Source: Arthrobacter sp. zg-Y844
GTDB lineage: Bacteria; Actinomycetota; Actinomycetes; Actinomycetales; Micrococcaceae
NCBI RefSeq assembly: GCF_024385465.1
Contig: NZ_JANFLS010000001.1
Location: forward strand, 930,001 to 994,000
Direction: 5' to 3'
Length of the DNA: 64,000 bases
Shown: one piece after another, positions 24,676 through 33,232 of the stretch
Layout of the letters: every line of letters begins with the position of its first letter
Numbering within the stretch: position 1 is the first letter of the stretch
The notes under the pieces: generated by a model
The model's input: the letters and a program-made list of their open reading frames with translations, nothing else
The model's database searches: none
Told to the model about the DNA's origin: nothing
Position numbers and translations under genes: made by a program

Positions 24676-25632
24676 ATGACCGTTACATGCGCAGTGCTCG
24701 ACGACTATCAGCACGCCGCCACCCGGTTCGGCGATTGGGATTCGCTGCACGATCAGGTTGAGCTCACTGTCTTCTCGGACCACCTGGCCGACGAGGACGA
24801 CGTAGCCGCGCGCCTGGCCGGGTTCGACGTCGTCGTCATCATGCGCGAGCGCACCCCTTTTCCCGCGAGCCTGCTCGCCCGGTTGCCCCGCCTGAAACTG
24901 CTGGTGACCACCGGGGCGCGCAACGCCTCGATCGATCTGGCCGCGGCCCGGGAGCGGGGTGTGACTGTCTGCGGCACGGCGAGCAGTTCGACGCCGCCCG
25001 CGGAGCTGACCTGGGCGTTGATCCTGGGGCTGTCCCGGCACCTGGTCCCGGAGGCAACTGCGCTCCGCGACCGCGGACCCTGGCAGCAGACCATCGGCAC
25101 CGATCTGCATGGTGCCACGCTCGGCCTGCTGGGGTTGGGGAAGATCGGGGTGCAGGTGGCACGGGTAGGCGCTGCGTTCGGGATGGAGGTCCTCGCCTGG
25201 AGCCAGCACCTCACCACCGAGCGGGCCGAAGCCGCCGGAGCCCGACTCGCTCCCTCCAAGGAGGCGCTGCTGGCGGCGTCCGACGTCGTGTCCATCCATC
25301 TGGTGCTGAGCGACCGGACACGCGGGCTGATTGGGGCCGGGGAGCTGGCGCTGATGAGACCGAACGCCTTCCTGATCAATACCTCCCGGGCCGGGATCGT
25401 GGACCAGGCGGCCCTGCTCGATGCCCTTCGCCGGCAGGCGATTGCCGGCGCCGGGCTGGACGTGTTTGCCGAAGAACCCCTGTCCGCAGATTCCCCGTTC
25501 CGGGAGCTGCCCAACGTCCTGGCGACGCCGCACCTCGGGTACGTCACCGAGCGGAACTACCGCACGTTCTTTAGGCAGGTGGTGGAGGACATCTCGGCGT
25601 TCCTGGCCGGCACCCCGATCCGGGAACTCTAG
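24676..25632 (+). CDS. D-2-hydroxyacid dehydrogenase family protein
   Basis: A 318-residue NAD(P)-dependent dehydrogenase. The nucleotide motif is LGLLGLGKIGVQVARVG near 150-166, the catalytic Arg is in LINTSRAGIVDQ, the Glu in GLDVFAEEPL, and the His in ATPHLGYVTERN. The N-terminus VTCAVLDDYQHAATRFGDW is characteristic of a subgroup often annotated as phosphoglycerate dehydrogenase-like. Its exact 2-hydroxy or 2-keto acid is unknown. The ATG has GGGAAGAG 4 bases upstream; the longer frame is unsupported. Confidence 0.9.
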   Translation: MTVTCAVLDDYQHAATRFGDWDSLHDQVELTVFSDHLADEDDVAARLAGFDVVVIMRERTPFPASLLARLPRLKLLVTTGARNASIDLAAARERGVTVCGTASSSTPPAELTWALILGLSRHLVPEATALRDRGPWQQTIGTDLHGATLGLLGLGKIGVQVARVGAAFGMEVLAWSQHLTTERAEAAGARLAPSKEALLAASDVVSIHLVLSDRTRGLIGAGELALMRPNAFLINTSRAGIVDQAALLDALRRQAIAGAGLDVFAEEPLSADSPFRELPNVLATPHLGYVTERNYRTFFRQVVEDISAFLAGTPIREL

Positions 25633-25692
25633 GCGCCGGCCGGTCTTACGGTTTTCCGCCCGCATCGTCTTCTGGCCGGGGCCGCGGACTTC

Positions 25693-25698
25693 TATTCT
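25693..25698 (+). promoter_or_regulatory. -10-like hexamer before ltrA remnant
   Basis: TATTCT is followed by 7 bases and an ATG. The longer string CTATTCTTTG recurs at 25881-25890, where it may be the promoter of the DUF2252 gene. Confidence 0.4.
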
Positions 25699-25705
25699 TT
25701 GTGCC

Positions 25706-25828
25706 ATGCCGCATCTGCCGCATGCCCACATTTCGGATGAAACGCACCGGGTCACCACCTTCGAGTTGCTGTACCGCGAGGTCCGGCACCGGGTGCGGGG
25801 TGCGCAGGCGGCCGGGCCCGAAGGGTGA
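25706..25828 (+). pseudogene. Probable N-terminal remnant of a low temperature requirement A (LtrA)-like gene
   Basis: A 40-codon frame whose residues 8-24 (HISDETHRVTTFELLYR) match the start of LtrA-like membrane proteins, where HRVTTFELFYDLVFVF is usual. After FELLY the sequence changes to a basic, non-hydrophobic stretch (REVRHRVRGAQAAG) and stops, so all membrane segments are missing. The intact leaderless-type start (TATTCT, 7 bases, ATG) suggests the remnant kept its old promoter. It sits in a 335-base gap that otherwise holds only the upstream region of the DUF2252 gene. It could be chance similarity, because the match is short. Confidence 0.45.
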
Positions 25829-25967
25829 GCTTTCGCCGCATTCCGGACGCCGGACCCATCCCCTCGGAGAGGCCAATCCGCTATTCTTTGGACGTCGGCG
25901 CTCAGAGCCCGGCCCCCGCAGGACCTGCCGGATGGCGCAACAAGCCGTTGCAGAGAGGTCGCCGATC

Positions 25968-27404
25968 ATGGCCAGTATCGAGGTTCAGCACCCGAGCGTT
26001 ACGGAACGCGTGGCAGCAGGCAAGGACCGCCGGGAGACAATACCCGTCTCCGTCCATCAGGGCTGGGTTCCCGCGCCCGACCGCCCGGACCCCGTCGCGC
26101 TCATCGAAGAGCAGAACCTCACCCGCGATCCGGACCTCGTGCCGGTGCGCCACGGCCGGATGCTTGACTCGCCGTTGACCTTCTACCGCGGTGCGGCCAA
26201 GATCATGGCTGCCGACCTTAAGGACACGCCTCGATCCGGCCTGACCGCCCAGTTGTGCGGCGACGCCCATTTGTCGAATTTCGGGGTATTCGCCTCCCCC
26301 GAGCGGATCCTGATGTTCGACCTGAATGACTTCGACGAAACGCTTCCGGGACCATTCGAGTACGACGTGCTGCGGATGACCGCGAGTTTCACCATTGCGG
26401 CCAGGAACAACTCCTTCTCCAACGAAGACGCGCGCTCGGCAACCCTCGCCGCGGTTCGGGCTTACCGCGAAGCGATGCGTGAGTTCGCACAAATGGGAAC
26501 CATGGACATCTGGTACGCGCGTCTGACGGAGCAGGATATTTTGTCGACGATCCAGCTGGGGGCGGACACCGGCAAGGGCAAGGCGGCGAAAAAGGCGGCG
26601 AAGCAGATCGGAAAGACGGCGGAGAAAACCGCCCGGAAGGCACGCTCCCGGGACAGCCTGCAGGCGCTCGCGAAGCTGGCTGAGCTCGTGGACGGGAAGT
26701 ACCGAATCGTCAGCCAGCCGCCGATCGTCATCCCCCTCAGGGAGTTCGGTGATTCATACGGTTTATCCGCGGACCAAATGTGGGAGGAATCCCGCGAGCA
26801 GCTCCGGTCCTACCGGGCCACTCTGCAGGACGACAGGCGCCACCTCCTCGAGCGATTCGAAATCGTCGACATCGCCCGCAAAGTGGTGGGTGTGGGCAGC
26901 GTCGGCACCCGGGGCTTTATCGCGTTGCTTCAGGGCCGCGATTCAGACGACCCGCTGTTCCTGCAGGTCAAGGAAGCAACACGGTCAGTCCTTGAGGACC
27001 ACCTGCCCAAAAGCAGATACCGCCAGCCGGGACAGCGCGTAGTGCAGGGCCAGCGAAGGATGCAGGCCGCCAGCGACATTTTCCTGGGCTGGACCAAGGG
27101 CGTGCAGGAAAACCGGTACCTGTACTGGCGCCAGCTGCGGGATATGAAGGGCTCAGTGGTCGTGGAAACGATGAAACCCCGCGGGATGGAGTTTTACGCC
27201 CGCACCTGCGGCTGGACACTGGCCCGGGCCCACGCCAGATCGGGAGACCCGGTCGCGATCGCGGCCTATCTTGGCAAGAGCGAGAAGTTCGATAAGTCGA
27301 TCACCGACTTCTGCGAGCGGTACGCAGATCAAAACGAGCAGGACTACCAGACCTTCGCGGACGCGGTACGTTCCGGGCGCCTGCCCGCGGTCGAAGGGGT
27401 CTAG
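25968..27404 (+). CDS. DUF2252 family protein
   Basis: A 478-residue soluble protein of DUF2252, which has a distant protein-kinase/aminoglycoside-phosphotransferase-like layout but no shown activity. Landmarks are VPVRHGRMLDSPLTFYRGAA near 62-81, the strongly conserved LCGDAHLSNFGVFASPE near 98-114 and DLNDFDETLPGPFEYDVLRM near 119-138, which look like a catalytic Asp-His-Asn and a metal Asp. A Lys/Ala-rich insertion (KGKAAKKAAKQIGKTAEKTA) lies around 200-220. AGAGAGG lies 9 bases before the ATG. It converges on the uvrA-like gene. Confidence 0.85.
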   Translation: MASIEVQHPSVTERVAAGKDRRETIPVSVHQGWVPAPDRPDPVALIEEQNLTRDPDLVPVRHGRMLDSPLTFYRGAAKIMAADLKDTPRSGLTAQLCGDAHLSNFGVFASPERILMFDLNDFDETLPGPFEYDVLRMTASFTIAARNNSFSNEDARSATLAAVRAYREAMREFAQMGTMDIWYARLTEQDILSTIQLGADTGKGKAAKKAAKQIGKTAEKTARKARSRDSLQALAKLAELVDGKYRIVSQPPIVIPLREFGDSYGLSADQMWEESREQLRSYRATLQDDRRHLLERFEIVDIARKVVGVGSVGTRGFIALLQGRDSDDPLFLQVKEATRSVLEDHLPKSRYRQPGQRVVQGQRRMQAASDIFLGWTKGVQENRYLYWRQLRDMKGSVVVETMKPRGMEFYARTCGWTLARAHARSGDPVAIAAYLGKSEKFDKSITDFCERYADQNEQDYQTFADAVRSGRLPAVEGV

Positions 27405-27409
27405 GAGCG

Positions 27410-27440
27410 GCTGCCGCTGGGGAAAAACCCTGCCGGCAGC
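27410..27440. terminator. Hairpin between convergent DUF2252 and uvrA-like genes
   Basis: GCTGCCG pairs with CGGCAGC, with an inner GGG/CCC pair around an A-rich loop. Confidence 0.5.
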
Positions 27441-27444
27441 AAAC

Positions 27445-29841
27445 CTACCCCGCCACGTACGCCGCCAGATGCTGGCCGGTCAGCGTAGACGCGTCCGCCA
27501 CCAGATCCGCCGGGGTCCCCTCGAACACGATGCTCCCGCCGTCGCGCCCGGCCCCGGGGCCCAGGTCGATAATCCAGTCCGCATGCGCCATCACCGCCTG
27601 GTGGTGCTCGATCACGATCACGGACTTCCCGGCATCCACCAGCCGGTCCAGCAGGGCCAGCAGTTGCTCGACGTCGGCCAGATGCAGCCCGGTGGTCGGC
27701 TCGTCCAGTACAAAGACGCCTTCCTTGCCGCCCATATGCGTGGCCAGCTTCAGCCGCTGCCGCTCGCCGCCGGAAAGCGTGGTCAGCGGCTGCCCCAGCC
27801 GCAGGTACCCGAGCCCGACGTCGGCCAGCTGGCTCAGGATCTTATGTGCGGCCGGGGTGCGGGCTTCGCCGTCGCCGAAGAACTCCTGCGCCTCGGCCAC
27901 TGACAGGGCCAGCACCTCGGCAATATCCTTCCCGCCCAGCGTGTATTCCAGCACCGACGCCTGGAAGCGGCGGCCTTCGCAGTCCTCGCACACCGATTCC
28001 ACCGTGGCCATCACGCCCAGCTCGGTGTAGATCACGCCGGCGCCGTTGCAGGACGGGCACGCCCCTTCGGAATTGGAGGAAAACAGGGCAGGCTTCACCC
28101 CGTTGACCTTCGCGAACGCCTTGCGGATCGGTTCCAGCAGACCGGTGTACGTGGCCGGGTTGCTGCGCCGGGAGCCGCGGATGGCACCCTGGTCCACCGT
28201 CACCACGCCGTCCCGCCCGGACACCGACCCGGTGATCAGCGAGCTCTTGCCGGAGCCGGCCACCCCGGTGAGGACCACCAGCACGCCCAGCGGAATGTCG
28301 ACGTCGACGTCGCGCAGGTTGTTGGTGGCGGCACCGCGCACTTCCAGGGACGACGCCGCCGGCCGCACCGAGTCCTTGAGCCGCGCCCGGTCCCCGAGGT
28401 GGCGGCCGGTCAGGGTGCCGCTCTGCCGCAGTCCCTCCAGCGGTCCCTCGAAGGTCACCGTGCCGCCTTCGGTGCCGGCGCCCGGCCCCAGGTCCACCAC
28501 GTGGTCCGCAATCGCGATGGTTTCCGGTTTGTGTTCCACCACCAGCACCGTGTTGCCCTTGTCCCGCAGCTGCAGCAACAGCTGGTTCATCCGGGCAATG
28601 TCGTGCGGGTGCAGGCCGATGGTCGGTTCGTCGAAGACATAGGTGACGTCGGTCAGCGAGGAGCCCAGGTGACGGATCATCTTGGTCCGCTGCGACTCCC
28701 CGCCGGAGAGGGTACCCGAGGGGCGGTCCAGGGAGAGGTAGCCCAGCCCGATTTCGGCGAAGGCGTCCAGCAGGTGCTGCAGCCCGGCCAGCAGCGGCGC
28801 CACCGAGGGTTCCTTCAGGCCGCGCACCCACCCGGCGAGGTCGCTGATCTGCATGGCGCAGACATCGGCGATGTTGAGGCCGCCGATCTTCGAGGACCGT
28901 GCCTCCGGGCTGATCCGGGTGCCGTCGCATTCGGGACAGGTGCTGAAGGTGATGGCCCGTTCCACGAAGGCGCGGATGTGCGGCTGCATCGCTTCGGGAT
29001 CCTTGGACAGCATGGACTTGGAGATCTTGGGGATCAGCCCTTCATAGGTGAGGTTGATGCCCTCCACCTTGATCTTGGTGGGCTCCTTGTACAGCAGGTC
29101 ATGCAGCTCGCGCTTGTTGAACTTTGCAATCGGCTTGTCCATGTTGAAGAACCCGGAGCCGGCGTAGATCCGCCCGAACCAGCCCTCCATGCTGTAGCCC
29201 GGCACCGTGATGGCGCCTTCGGACAGTGATTTCGCGCCGTCGAACAGTGCCGTGAGGTCGAAGTCGGTGACCGCTCCCGTCCCCTCGCAGCGCGGGCACA
29301 TGCCGCCGAGCCGGTTGAACACCGCCTTTTCCGCCCGGGTCTTACCGTCGCCCCGCTCCACCGTGATGGCGCCGGATGCCTTCACGGACGGGACATTGAA
29401 GGAATACGCGTTGGGCGGGCCGATGTTCGGCTGCCCCAGCCGGCTGAACAGGATGCGCAGCATCGCGTTGGCGTCGGTGGCGGTACCCACGGTGGAGCGC
29501 GGGTTCGATCCCATCCGTTCCTGGTCAACAATGATCGCGGTGGTCAGCCCCTCAAGCAGGTCCACCTCCGGCCGGGCCAGGGAGGGCATAAACCCCTGCA
29601 CAAAGGCACTGTAGGTCTCGTTGATCAGCCGCTGGGATTCGGCAGCCACGGTCCCGAATACCAGCGAGCTCTTGCCGGAACCGGACACTCCGGTAAACAC
29701 GGTCAGCCGCCGCTTGGGAATCTCGATGCTGATGTCGCGCAGGTTGTTCACCCGTGCACCCTGCACCCGGATCACGTCATGGCTGTCCGCGGCGTGCGCC
29801 GCCGCCCCGGTGCCCGTGCTCGTCGTCGTGTCCGTGCTCAT
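27445..29841 (-). CDS. Short UvrA-like excinuclease ATPase paralogue
   Basis: A 798-residue protein with two complete ABC cassettes of the UvrA type. Cassette 1 has GVSGSGKSSLVFGTV and LSGGESQRTKMIRHLG; cassette 2 has GVAGSGKSSLITGSV and LSGGERQRLKLATHMG. Zinc motifs are present as CPRCEGTG, CPECDGTR and CPSCNGAG with CEDCEGRRF. It is 150-200 residues shorter than housekeeping UvrA, so it is a UvrA2/DrrC-like paralogue that may remove drugs or adducts from DNA or give drug tolerance, without replacing UvrA. The start at 29841 (GGAG upstream) drops 67 low-complexity codons of the longest frame. No uvrB or uvrC is nearby. Confidence 0.9.
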   Translation of the reverse strand: MSTDTTTSTGTGAAAHAADSHDVIRVQGARVNNLRDISIEIPKRRLTVFTGVSGSGKSSLVFGTVAAESQRLINETYSAFVQGFMPSLARPEVDLLEGLTTAIIVDQERMGSNPRSTVGTATDANAMLRILFSRLGQPNIGPPNAYSFNVPSVKASGAITVERGDGKTRAEKAVFNRLGGMCPRCEGTGAVTDFDLTALFDGAKSLSEGAITVPGYSMEGWFGRIYAGSGFFNMDKPIAKFNKRELHDLLYKEPTKIKVEGINLTYEGLIPKISKSMLSKDPEAMQPHIRAFVERAITFSTCPECDGTRISPEARSSKIGGLNIADVCAMQISDLAGWVRGLKEPSVAPLLAGLQHLLDAFAEIGLGYLSLDRPSGTLSGGESQRTKMIRHLGSSLTDVTYVFDEPTIGLHPHDIARMNQLLLQLRDKGNTVLVVEHKPETIAIADHVVDLGPGAGTEGGTVTFEGPLEGLRQSGTLTGRHLGDRARLKDSVRPAASSLEVRGAATNNLRDVDVDIPLGVLVVLTGVAGSGKSSLITGSVSGRDGVVTVDQGAIRGSRRSNPATYTGLLEPIRKAFAKVNGVKPALFSSNSEGACPSCNGAGVIYTELGVMATVESVCEDCEGRRFQASVLEYTLGGKDIAEVLALSVAEAQEFFGDGEARTPAAHKILSQLADVGLGYLRLGQPLTTLSGGERQRLKLATHMGGKEGVFVLDEPTTGLHLADVEQLLALLDRLVDAGKSVIVIEHHQAVMAHADWIIDLGPGAGRDGGSIVFEGTPADLVADASTLTGQHLAAYVAG

Positions 29842-30027
29842 TGCCGCTCCATCCGCCCAAGCCGGTACCCGGGCCTCATTGTCCCGTGCCTTCACCGACG
29901 GTCCGATTCTGCCCGGTCGCTTCCGGCGCGGCAACGGCTGACGGGAACGACGACGGCGGGTCCCGGCAGGCGCGGCCTTTCCGCACGCGCGGAAGGCCTG
30001 GCCGATCCTGCATATCGGCGCCTGAGC

Positions 30028-30033
30028 TACACT
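30028..30033 (+). promoter_or_regulatory. -10-like hexamer for leaderless membrane-protein gene
   Basis: TACACT is followed by 7 bases and then the ATG at 30041, without a Shine-Dalgarno. Confidence 0.45.
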
Positions 30034-30040
30034 CGGGCGC

Positions 30041-30448
30041 ATGCCCGCATACGCTGCACCCCCTCCTCAGGCGCCGCTGACCTTGGCCATGATCGTGTGG
30101 GCCATCTGCGGGGTACCGGCCCTAATCGGGGCGGTCCTGGCTGCAGCTTCCCTCCAGTCCGCCCTCGCCGGGACGGGCTCCACCTGGGACCAGGCTCTGC
30201 GCTTCCTGCCCTTTCTTCTCACGTTTTTCGGGGCGGTAGCTGCCTATATCGTGTTGCGGCGTGCCACCTCTGCGGGCCAGGCCTGGCTATGTTCAACACT
30301 CACCGGGATGCTGCTCCTTGTGGGTGCGCTTCCCGTTACGCTGAGCCTCGGCGGGGCGTTGGTGAGCGAGTGGTGCGAGGGTGCCCCGGGCGGCCGGGGG
30401 TATAGCCCGTCGGGAGCAGCGGAGGAAGTTCCCTGGCTGTGCCGGTAA
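30041..30448 (+). CDS. Small membrane protein of unknown function
   Basis: A 135-residue protein with three hydrophobic segments at about 12-40, 53-72 and 80-107, a short Pro/Ala-rich start and a Gly/Ser-rich soluble tail with two Cys (SEWCEGAPGGRG, VPWLCR). I recognise no family. It appears leaderless. The esterase gene follows 18 bases later and may be cotranscribed. Confidence 0.65.
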   Translation: MPAYAAPPPQAPLTLAMIVWAICGVPALIGAVLAAASLQSALAGTGSTWDQALRFLPFLLTFFGAVAAYIVLRRATSAGQAWLCSTLTGMLLLVGALPVTLSLGGALVSEWCEGAPGGRGYSPSGAAEEVPWLCR

Positions 30449-30466
30449 GCAGAAGGAAGGTTCACG

Positions 30467-31429
30467 ATGGCAAAGCTTGATCTCCGGGTGCTGCTGGTGG
30501 GCAAGGTGCTGGGCAGGGTGTCGGTGGCGCACAAGAGCGAGGAACAGATCCTCGCTGACCAGCAGCGCACCATCAAGCACAACCCGGTTCTGGACTGGGT
30601 GCTGGGCGGCGTCGCATCCGGCGTAAAGCTGAAGGACGACACCGCCGCGGGTGCGGAGGGCCGGATCCCCGTCCGGGTGTACCGGCCGAAGGACGCCGAC
30701 GGAACGTTGCCCCTGGTGGTCCTGATCCACGGCGGCGGCTGGACCGTCGGCAACCTGGATATTTATGACTCGCTGGCCAGCACCATCGCCCGGGACGCAC
30801 GCGCCGTCGTCGTTTCCCTCGAGTACCGGCTGGCGCCGACGCATCCCTGGCCCGCCGCCGCCGAGGACTGCTATGCGGCGCTGCTTGAGGTGGCCGCCCG
30901 TGCCGATGAATGGGAGGCCGACGCCGGCCGCCTCGCCGTGGTGGGCGACAGTGCCGGAGGCAACCTGGCGGCGGTGCTGACGCTGATGTGCCGGGACCGG
31001 TCCGGTCCCGCCATCGCGTTCCAGGGGCTGATCTACCCCGCCACCGATATGACCTTGGGCAGCCCGTCAATCGAGGAAAACGCCAACGCACCCATCCTCA
31101 CCAAGAAGGACATCCTCCGCTACGGCAGCCTCTATGTCCCTGACCTGAAAGACCGCAGCAACCCGTACGCCTCACCCCTGCTCGCACTGGACCACACCGG
31201 GCTGCCGCCGGCACTGATCCAGGTAGCCGAGCATGATCCCATCCGCGACGACGGGCTGCGCTACGCCGAAGTGCTGCGCAAGGCGGGCGTTCCCGTCCGC
31301 GTCACCACCTATGTAGGGATGCCGCACGGCTATCTGGCCTTCCCGCGGCTGTGCCGCAGCGCACCGCAGGCGCTGGCGGAACTGTGCGCGGAGCTGCGAC
31401 GGCAACTCGCGCCCGCAACGGTGCGATAA
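30467..31429 (+). CDS. Alpha/beta hydrolase of the hormone-sensitive lipase family
   Basis: A 320-residue esterase/lipase. The oxyanion-hole motif LIHGGGWTVG lies near 84-93, the nucleophile elbow VVGDSAGGNLAAV near 162-174, the catalytic Asp in VAEHDPIRDDGLRYAE and the His in GMPHGYLAF. These are the marks of HSL-type (family IV) carboxylesterases acting on short acyl esters in the cytosol. A Shine-Dalgarno AGAAGGAAGG precedes the ATG. Confidence 0.92.
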   Translation: MAKLDLRVLLVGKVLGRVSVAHKSEEQILADQQRTIKHNPVLDWVLGGVASGVKLKDDTAAGAEGRIPVRVYRPKDADGTLPLVVLIHGGGWTVGNLDIYDSLASTIARDARAVVVSLEYRLAPTHPWPAAAEDCYAALLEVAARADEWEADAGRLAVVGDSAGGNLAAVLTLMCRDRSGPAIAFQGLIYPATDMTLGSPSIEENANAPILTKKDILRYGSLYVPDLKDRSNPYASPLLALDHTGLPPALIQVAEHDPIRDDGLRYAEVLRKAGVPVRVTTYVGMPHGYLAFPRLCRSAPQALAELCAELRRQLAPATVR

Positions 31430-31464
31430 CTGCCGCGGCCGGATCTGGCTTGAGGATGACGGGG

Positions 31465-31470
31465 TACCCT
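31465..31470 (+). promoter_or_regulatory. -10-like hexamer for leaderless DUF4232 gene
   Basis: TACCCT is followed by 6 bases and the ATG at 31477. Confidence 0.4.
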
Positions 31471-31476
31471 CGCTGC

Positions 31477-32592
31477 ATGGGGAACACTGCCGCAGGATTG
31501 AAACCGCTGCTCCTTCCCGCCGTCGTCGCCGCGCTCTGGCTGCTGTCCGGACTGGGATACTCGGTGCTGGTGAATGACGGCCGGCTACCGGCCGCCTTCA
31601 CCGCTTTGGTATTCCCGGACACGCTGCCGATCCGCGCCCAGGTGCTGCTGGACAATTCGGGACGGGTGCTGGTGGCCGGGCTTACCGCGCTGGCCGTAGC
31701 GGCCGCCGCACTGGCGCTCCTGCCGGCACCGGGAAGGACTGGCGCCACGCCGCGGCACACCACCTTCCTCGCAGCTTGGATGGCCATCGCTCTAGCGGCC
31801 GTAGCGGGGTCGGCGGTGCTGGGCACTGGATTGGTGCTGGCTGACTGGCCGATGGCACGCAAGGCATGGGTATTCGATCTGATCTCCCCGGTGCTGCTTA
31901 CCGGGGCGTACTGGGGTGTCGTCTGGGGGTGGCTGCCCGCGTTACTGGCCTCCCGCACTCACGACGACGACGCCCTACCGCCGGAGCGCAGAATGGCTCC
32001 GCAGCGCGGATGGGCCCTGGGCGCCTTCGTCCTGTTCTCGGCGGCCGTGCTGGTGGCGTTGCCGCTTACCGCCCGCGGCGATCCCTCGCAGCCGTCCCCG
32101 GAGCCTGTTGCGACGCCCGCTCCGGAGCCAACGGTTTACGGTGCCGCCCCGGTGGGCGCCGCCCTCTCCGAGCCGGACCCGCTGTGGTGCACCGGTGAAG
32201 AAGTAGAGCCGTCGATCGGTGGATGGGATGCGGCAACGGGTCATCGGGCAGCGCAGATCACGCTACGGAACACCGGCACCCGGTCCTGCACGGTGCAGGG
32301 CTACCCTGACCTCGACTTTGAAAGCAGCGACGGTTGGGTCATGGGCATCACCGCGGTGCACGGCGGCTCCCACATGACCCAGGACGCTCCGGTAGAGCCG
32401 GTGACGCTGGCTCCGGGCGAGGAAGCTACGGCCTCGATCGGCTGGCGCGGTACCGCCGGCGCGGGCGTGGTTCGGGTAGGCACCTTGCTGGTGGCCCCCT
32501 ACTCCGGGACCCAGCGCCAGGAACTGGAGGCGGACATCGACTTGGCGGAACCCGGCTTCCTGACGGTCACCGCCTGGGCTCCTGCCGGCTAG
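31477..32592 (+). CDS. Membrane protein with C-terminal DUF4232 domain
   Basis: A 371-residue protein with five hydrophobic segments in the first 210 residues, then a Pro/Glu linker (SQPSPEPVATPAPEPT) and an outside DUF4232 domain from about 235 to the end: WCTGEEVEPSIGGW, ITLRNTGTRSCTVQGYPDL and the beta-rich rest with APGEEATASIGW. The two Cys (WCTG and SCTVQGYP) are conserved in the family and likely form a disulfide. DUF4232 domains are found in actinobacterial cell-surface proteins; their role is unknown. The ends of this gene and the repeat microprotein gene overlap by 4 bases. Confidence 0.8.
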   Translation: MGNTAAGLKPLLLPAVVAALWLLSGLGYSVLVNDGRLPAAFTALVFPDTLPIRAQVLLDNSGRVLVAGLTALAVAAAALALLPAPGRTGATPRHTTFLAAWMAIALAAVAGSAVLGTGLVLADWPMARKAWVFDLISPVLLTGAYWGVVWGWLPALLASRTHDDDALPPERRMAPQRGWALGAFVLFSAAVLVALPLTARGDPSQPSPEPVATPAPEPTVYGAAPVGAALSEPDPLWCTGEEVEPSIGGWDAATGHRAAQITLRNTGTRSCTVQGYPDLDFESSDGWVMGITAVHGGSHMTQDAPVEPVTLAPGEEATASIGWRGTAGAGVVRVGTLLVAPYSGTQRQELEADIDLAEPGFLTVTAWAPAG

Positions 32593-32831
32593 GGCTTGCC
32601 CGCGGCCATAACCCCGGCCTTCGACCGCGCGGACATTATCGACCCGACGGACAGCCAGGACATCACCGCCGCCGCGGACAGTGCGGACCCGATGGACAGC
32701 ACCGACCCAAACGATCCGATCGAACCGATGGAACACGCCGATCCCACACTGCCGATCGACAGCACCGAGTTCTTTGATCCGATGGACAGCACCGACCCGG
32801 ATGACCACAACGACAGCCTTGAATGTCCCAT
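32589..32831 (-). CDS. Ser-x-x triplet-repeat microprotein
   Basis: An 80-residue protein in which Ser recurs at every third position for more than 40 residues: SGSVLSIGSKNSVLSIGSVG and then SACSIGSIGSFGSVLSIGS. The units are mainly SVL and SIG, with a near nine-residue higher period. Such a pattern suggests a small beta-solenoid or an amyloid-like or membrane-associated strand. The end is basic (SARSKAGVMAAGKP). AAAGGAG lies 6 bases before the ATG, which is an excellent Shine-Dalgarno and supports this strand over the Asp-rich frame opposite. The function is unknown. Confidence 0.68.
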   Translation of the reverse strand: MGHSRLSLWSSGSVLSIGSKNSVLSIGSVGSACSIGSIGSFGSVLSIGSALSAAAVMSWLSVGSIMSARSKAGVMAAGKP

Positions 32832-32936
32832 ATTCCACTCCTTTACCTGGCGGTGTGCCGTTCGTGGCGCACCGGTCCCTGCACGGTAGCCGCAGCGAAC
32901 GCAAAATACGCGAGTACCGGGAGCCGTAAAAAGATC

Positions 32937-32985
32937 GTGTCAACAAACACTTGACGTTTCGAAGGTGTCAAGCTTTGATTGACAC
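32937..32985. promoter_or_regulatory. Two GTGTCAA-N7-TTGACAC operator sites
   Basis: GTGTCAA-GCTTTGA-TTGACAC (32965-32985) is perfect, and GTGTCAA-CAAACAC-TTGACGT (32937-32957) matches at 12 of 14 arm positions. They are 28 bases apart and the second one ends directly before the start codon at 32987. They lie between divergent genes. Confidence 0.7.
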
Positions 32986-32986
32986 C

Positions 32987-33232
32987 ATGAGAACTTTCCG
33001 CATCTTCACCGCCGTTTACGCCGCACTGATGTTTCTGGTTGGTGTTGCACTATTTGCCATCTGGCTGCTGCTGGACCTGCACGGCTTCCCAAAGGGACTC
33101 TGCCAGGGCGGCGGCGGCGCCCTGATCGTGCTCAGCGTGTACCTTGCCGTCACGCAGGTCCGGCGGGGAAACACGGACAGCAGCGGCACCGAATACTGGC
33201 TGCCCAGCCGAGATGCCGGGGAACAGCCGTGA
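32987..33232 (+). CDS. Small two-helix membrane protein
   Basis: An 81-residue protein with hydrophobic segments at about 6-28 and 37-55 and a polar C-terminus (VRRGNTDSSGTEYWLPSRD). I recognise no family. The ATG directly follows the second operator palindrome, leaving no room for a Shine-Dalgarno, so the transcript must be very short-leadered or leaderless, and a protein bound at the operator would block the start. Its stop overlaps the GTG of the HTH gene, so the two are translationally coupled. Confidence 0.7.
   Translation: MRTFRIFTAVYAALMFLVGVALFAIWLLLDLHGFPKGLCQGGGGALIVLSVYLAVTQVRRGNTDSSGTEYWLPSRDAGEQP

Noticed and set aside
32596-32889. Asp/Pro/Thr/Ser-rich frame on the plus strand opposite the Ser-x-x microprotein
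   Set aside because: It has no Shine-Dalgarno, whereas the minus-strand frame has AAAGGAG at the right place and ends within a normal convergent junction.
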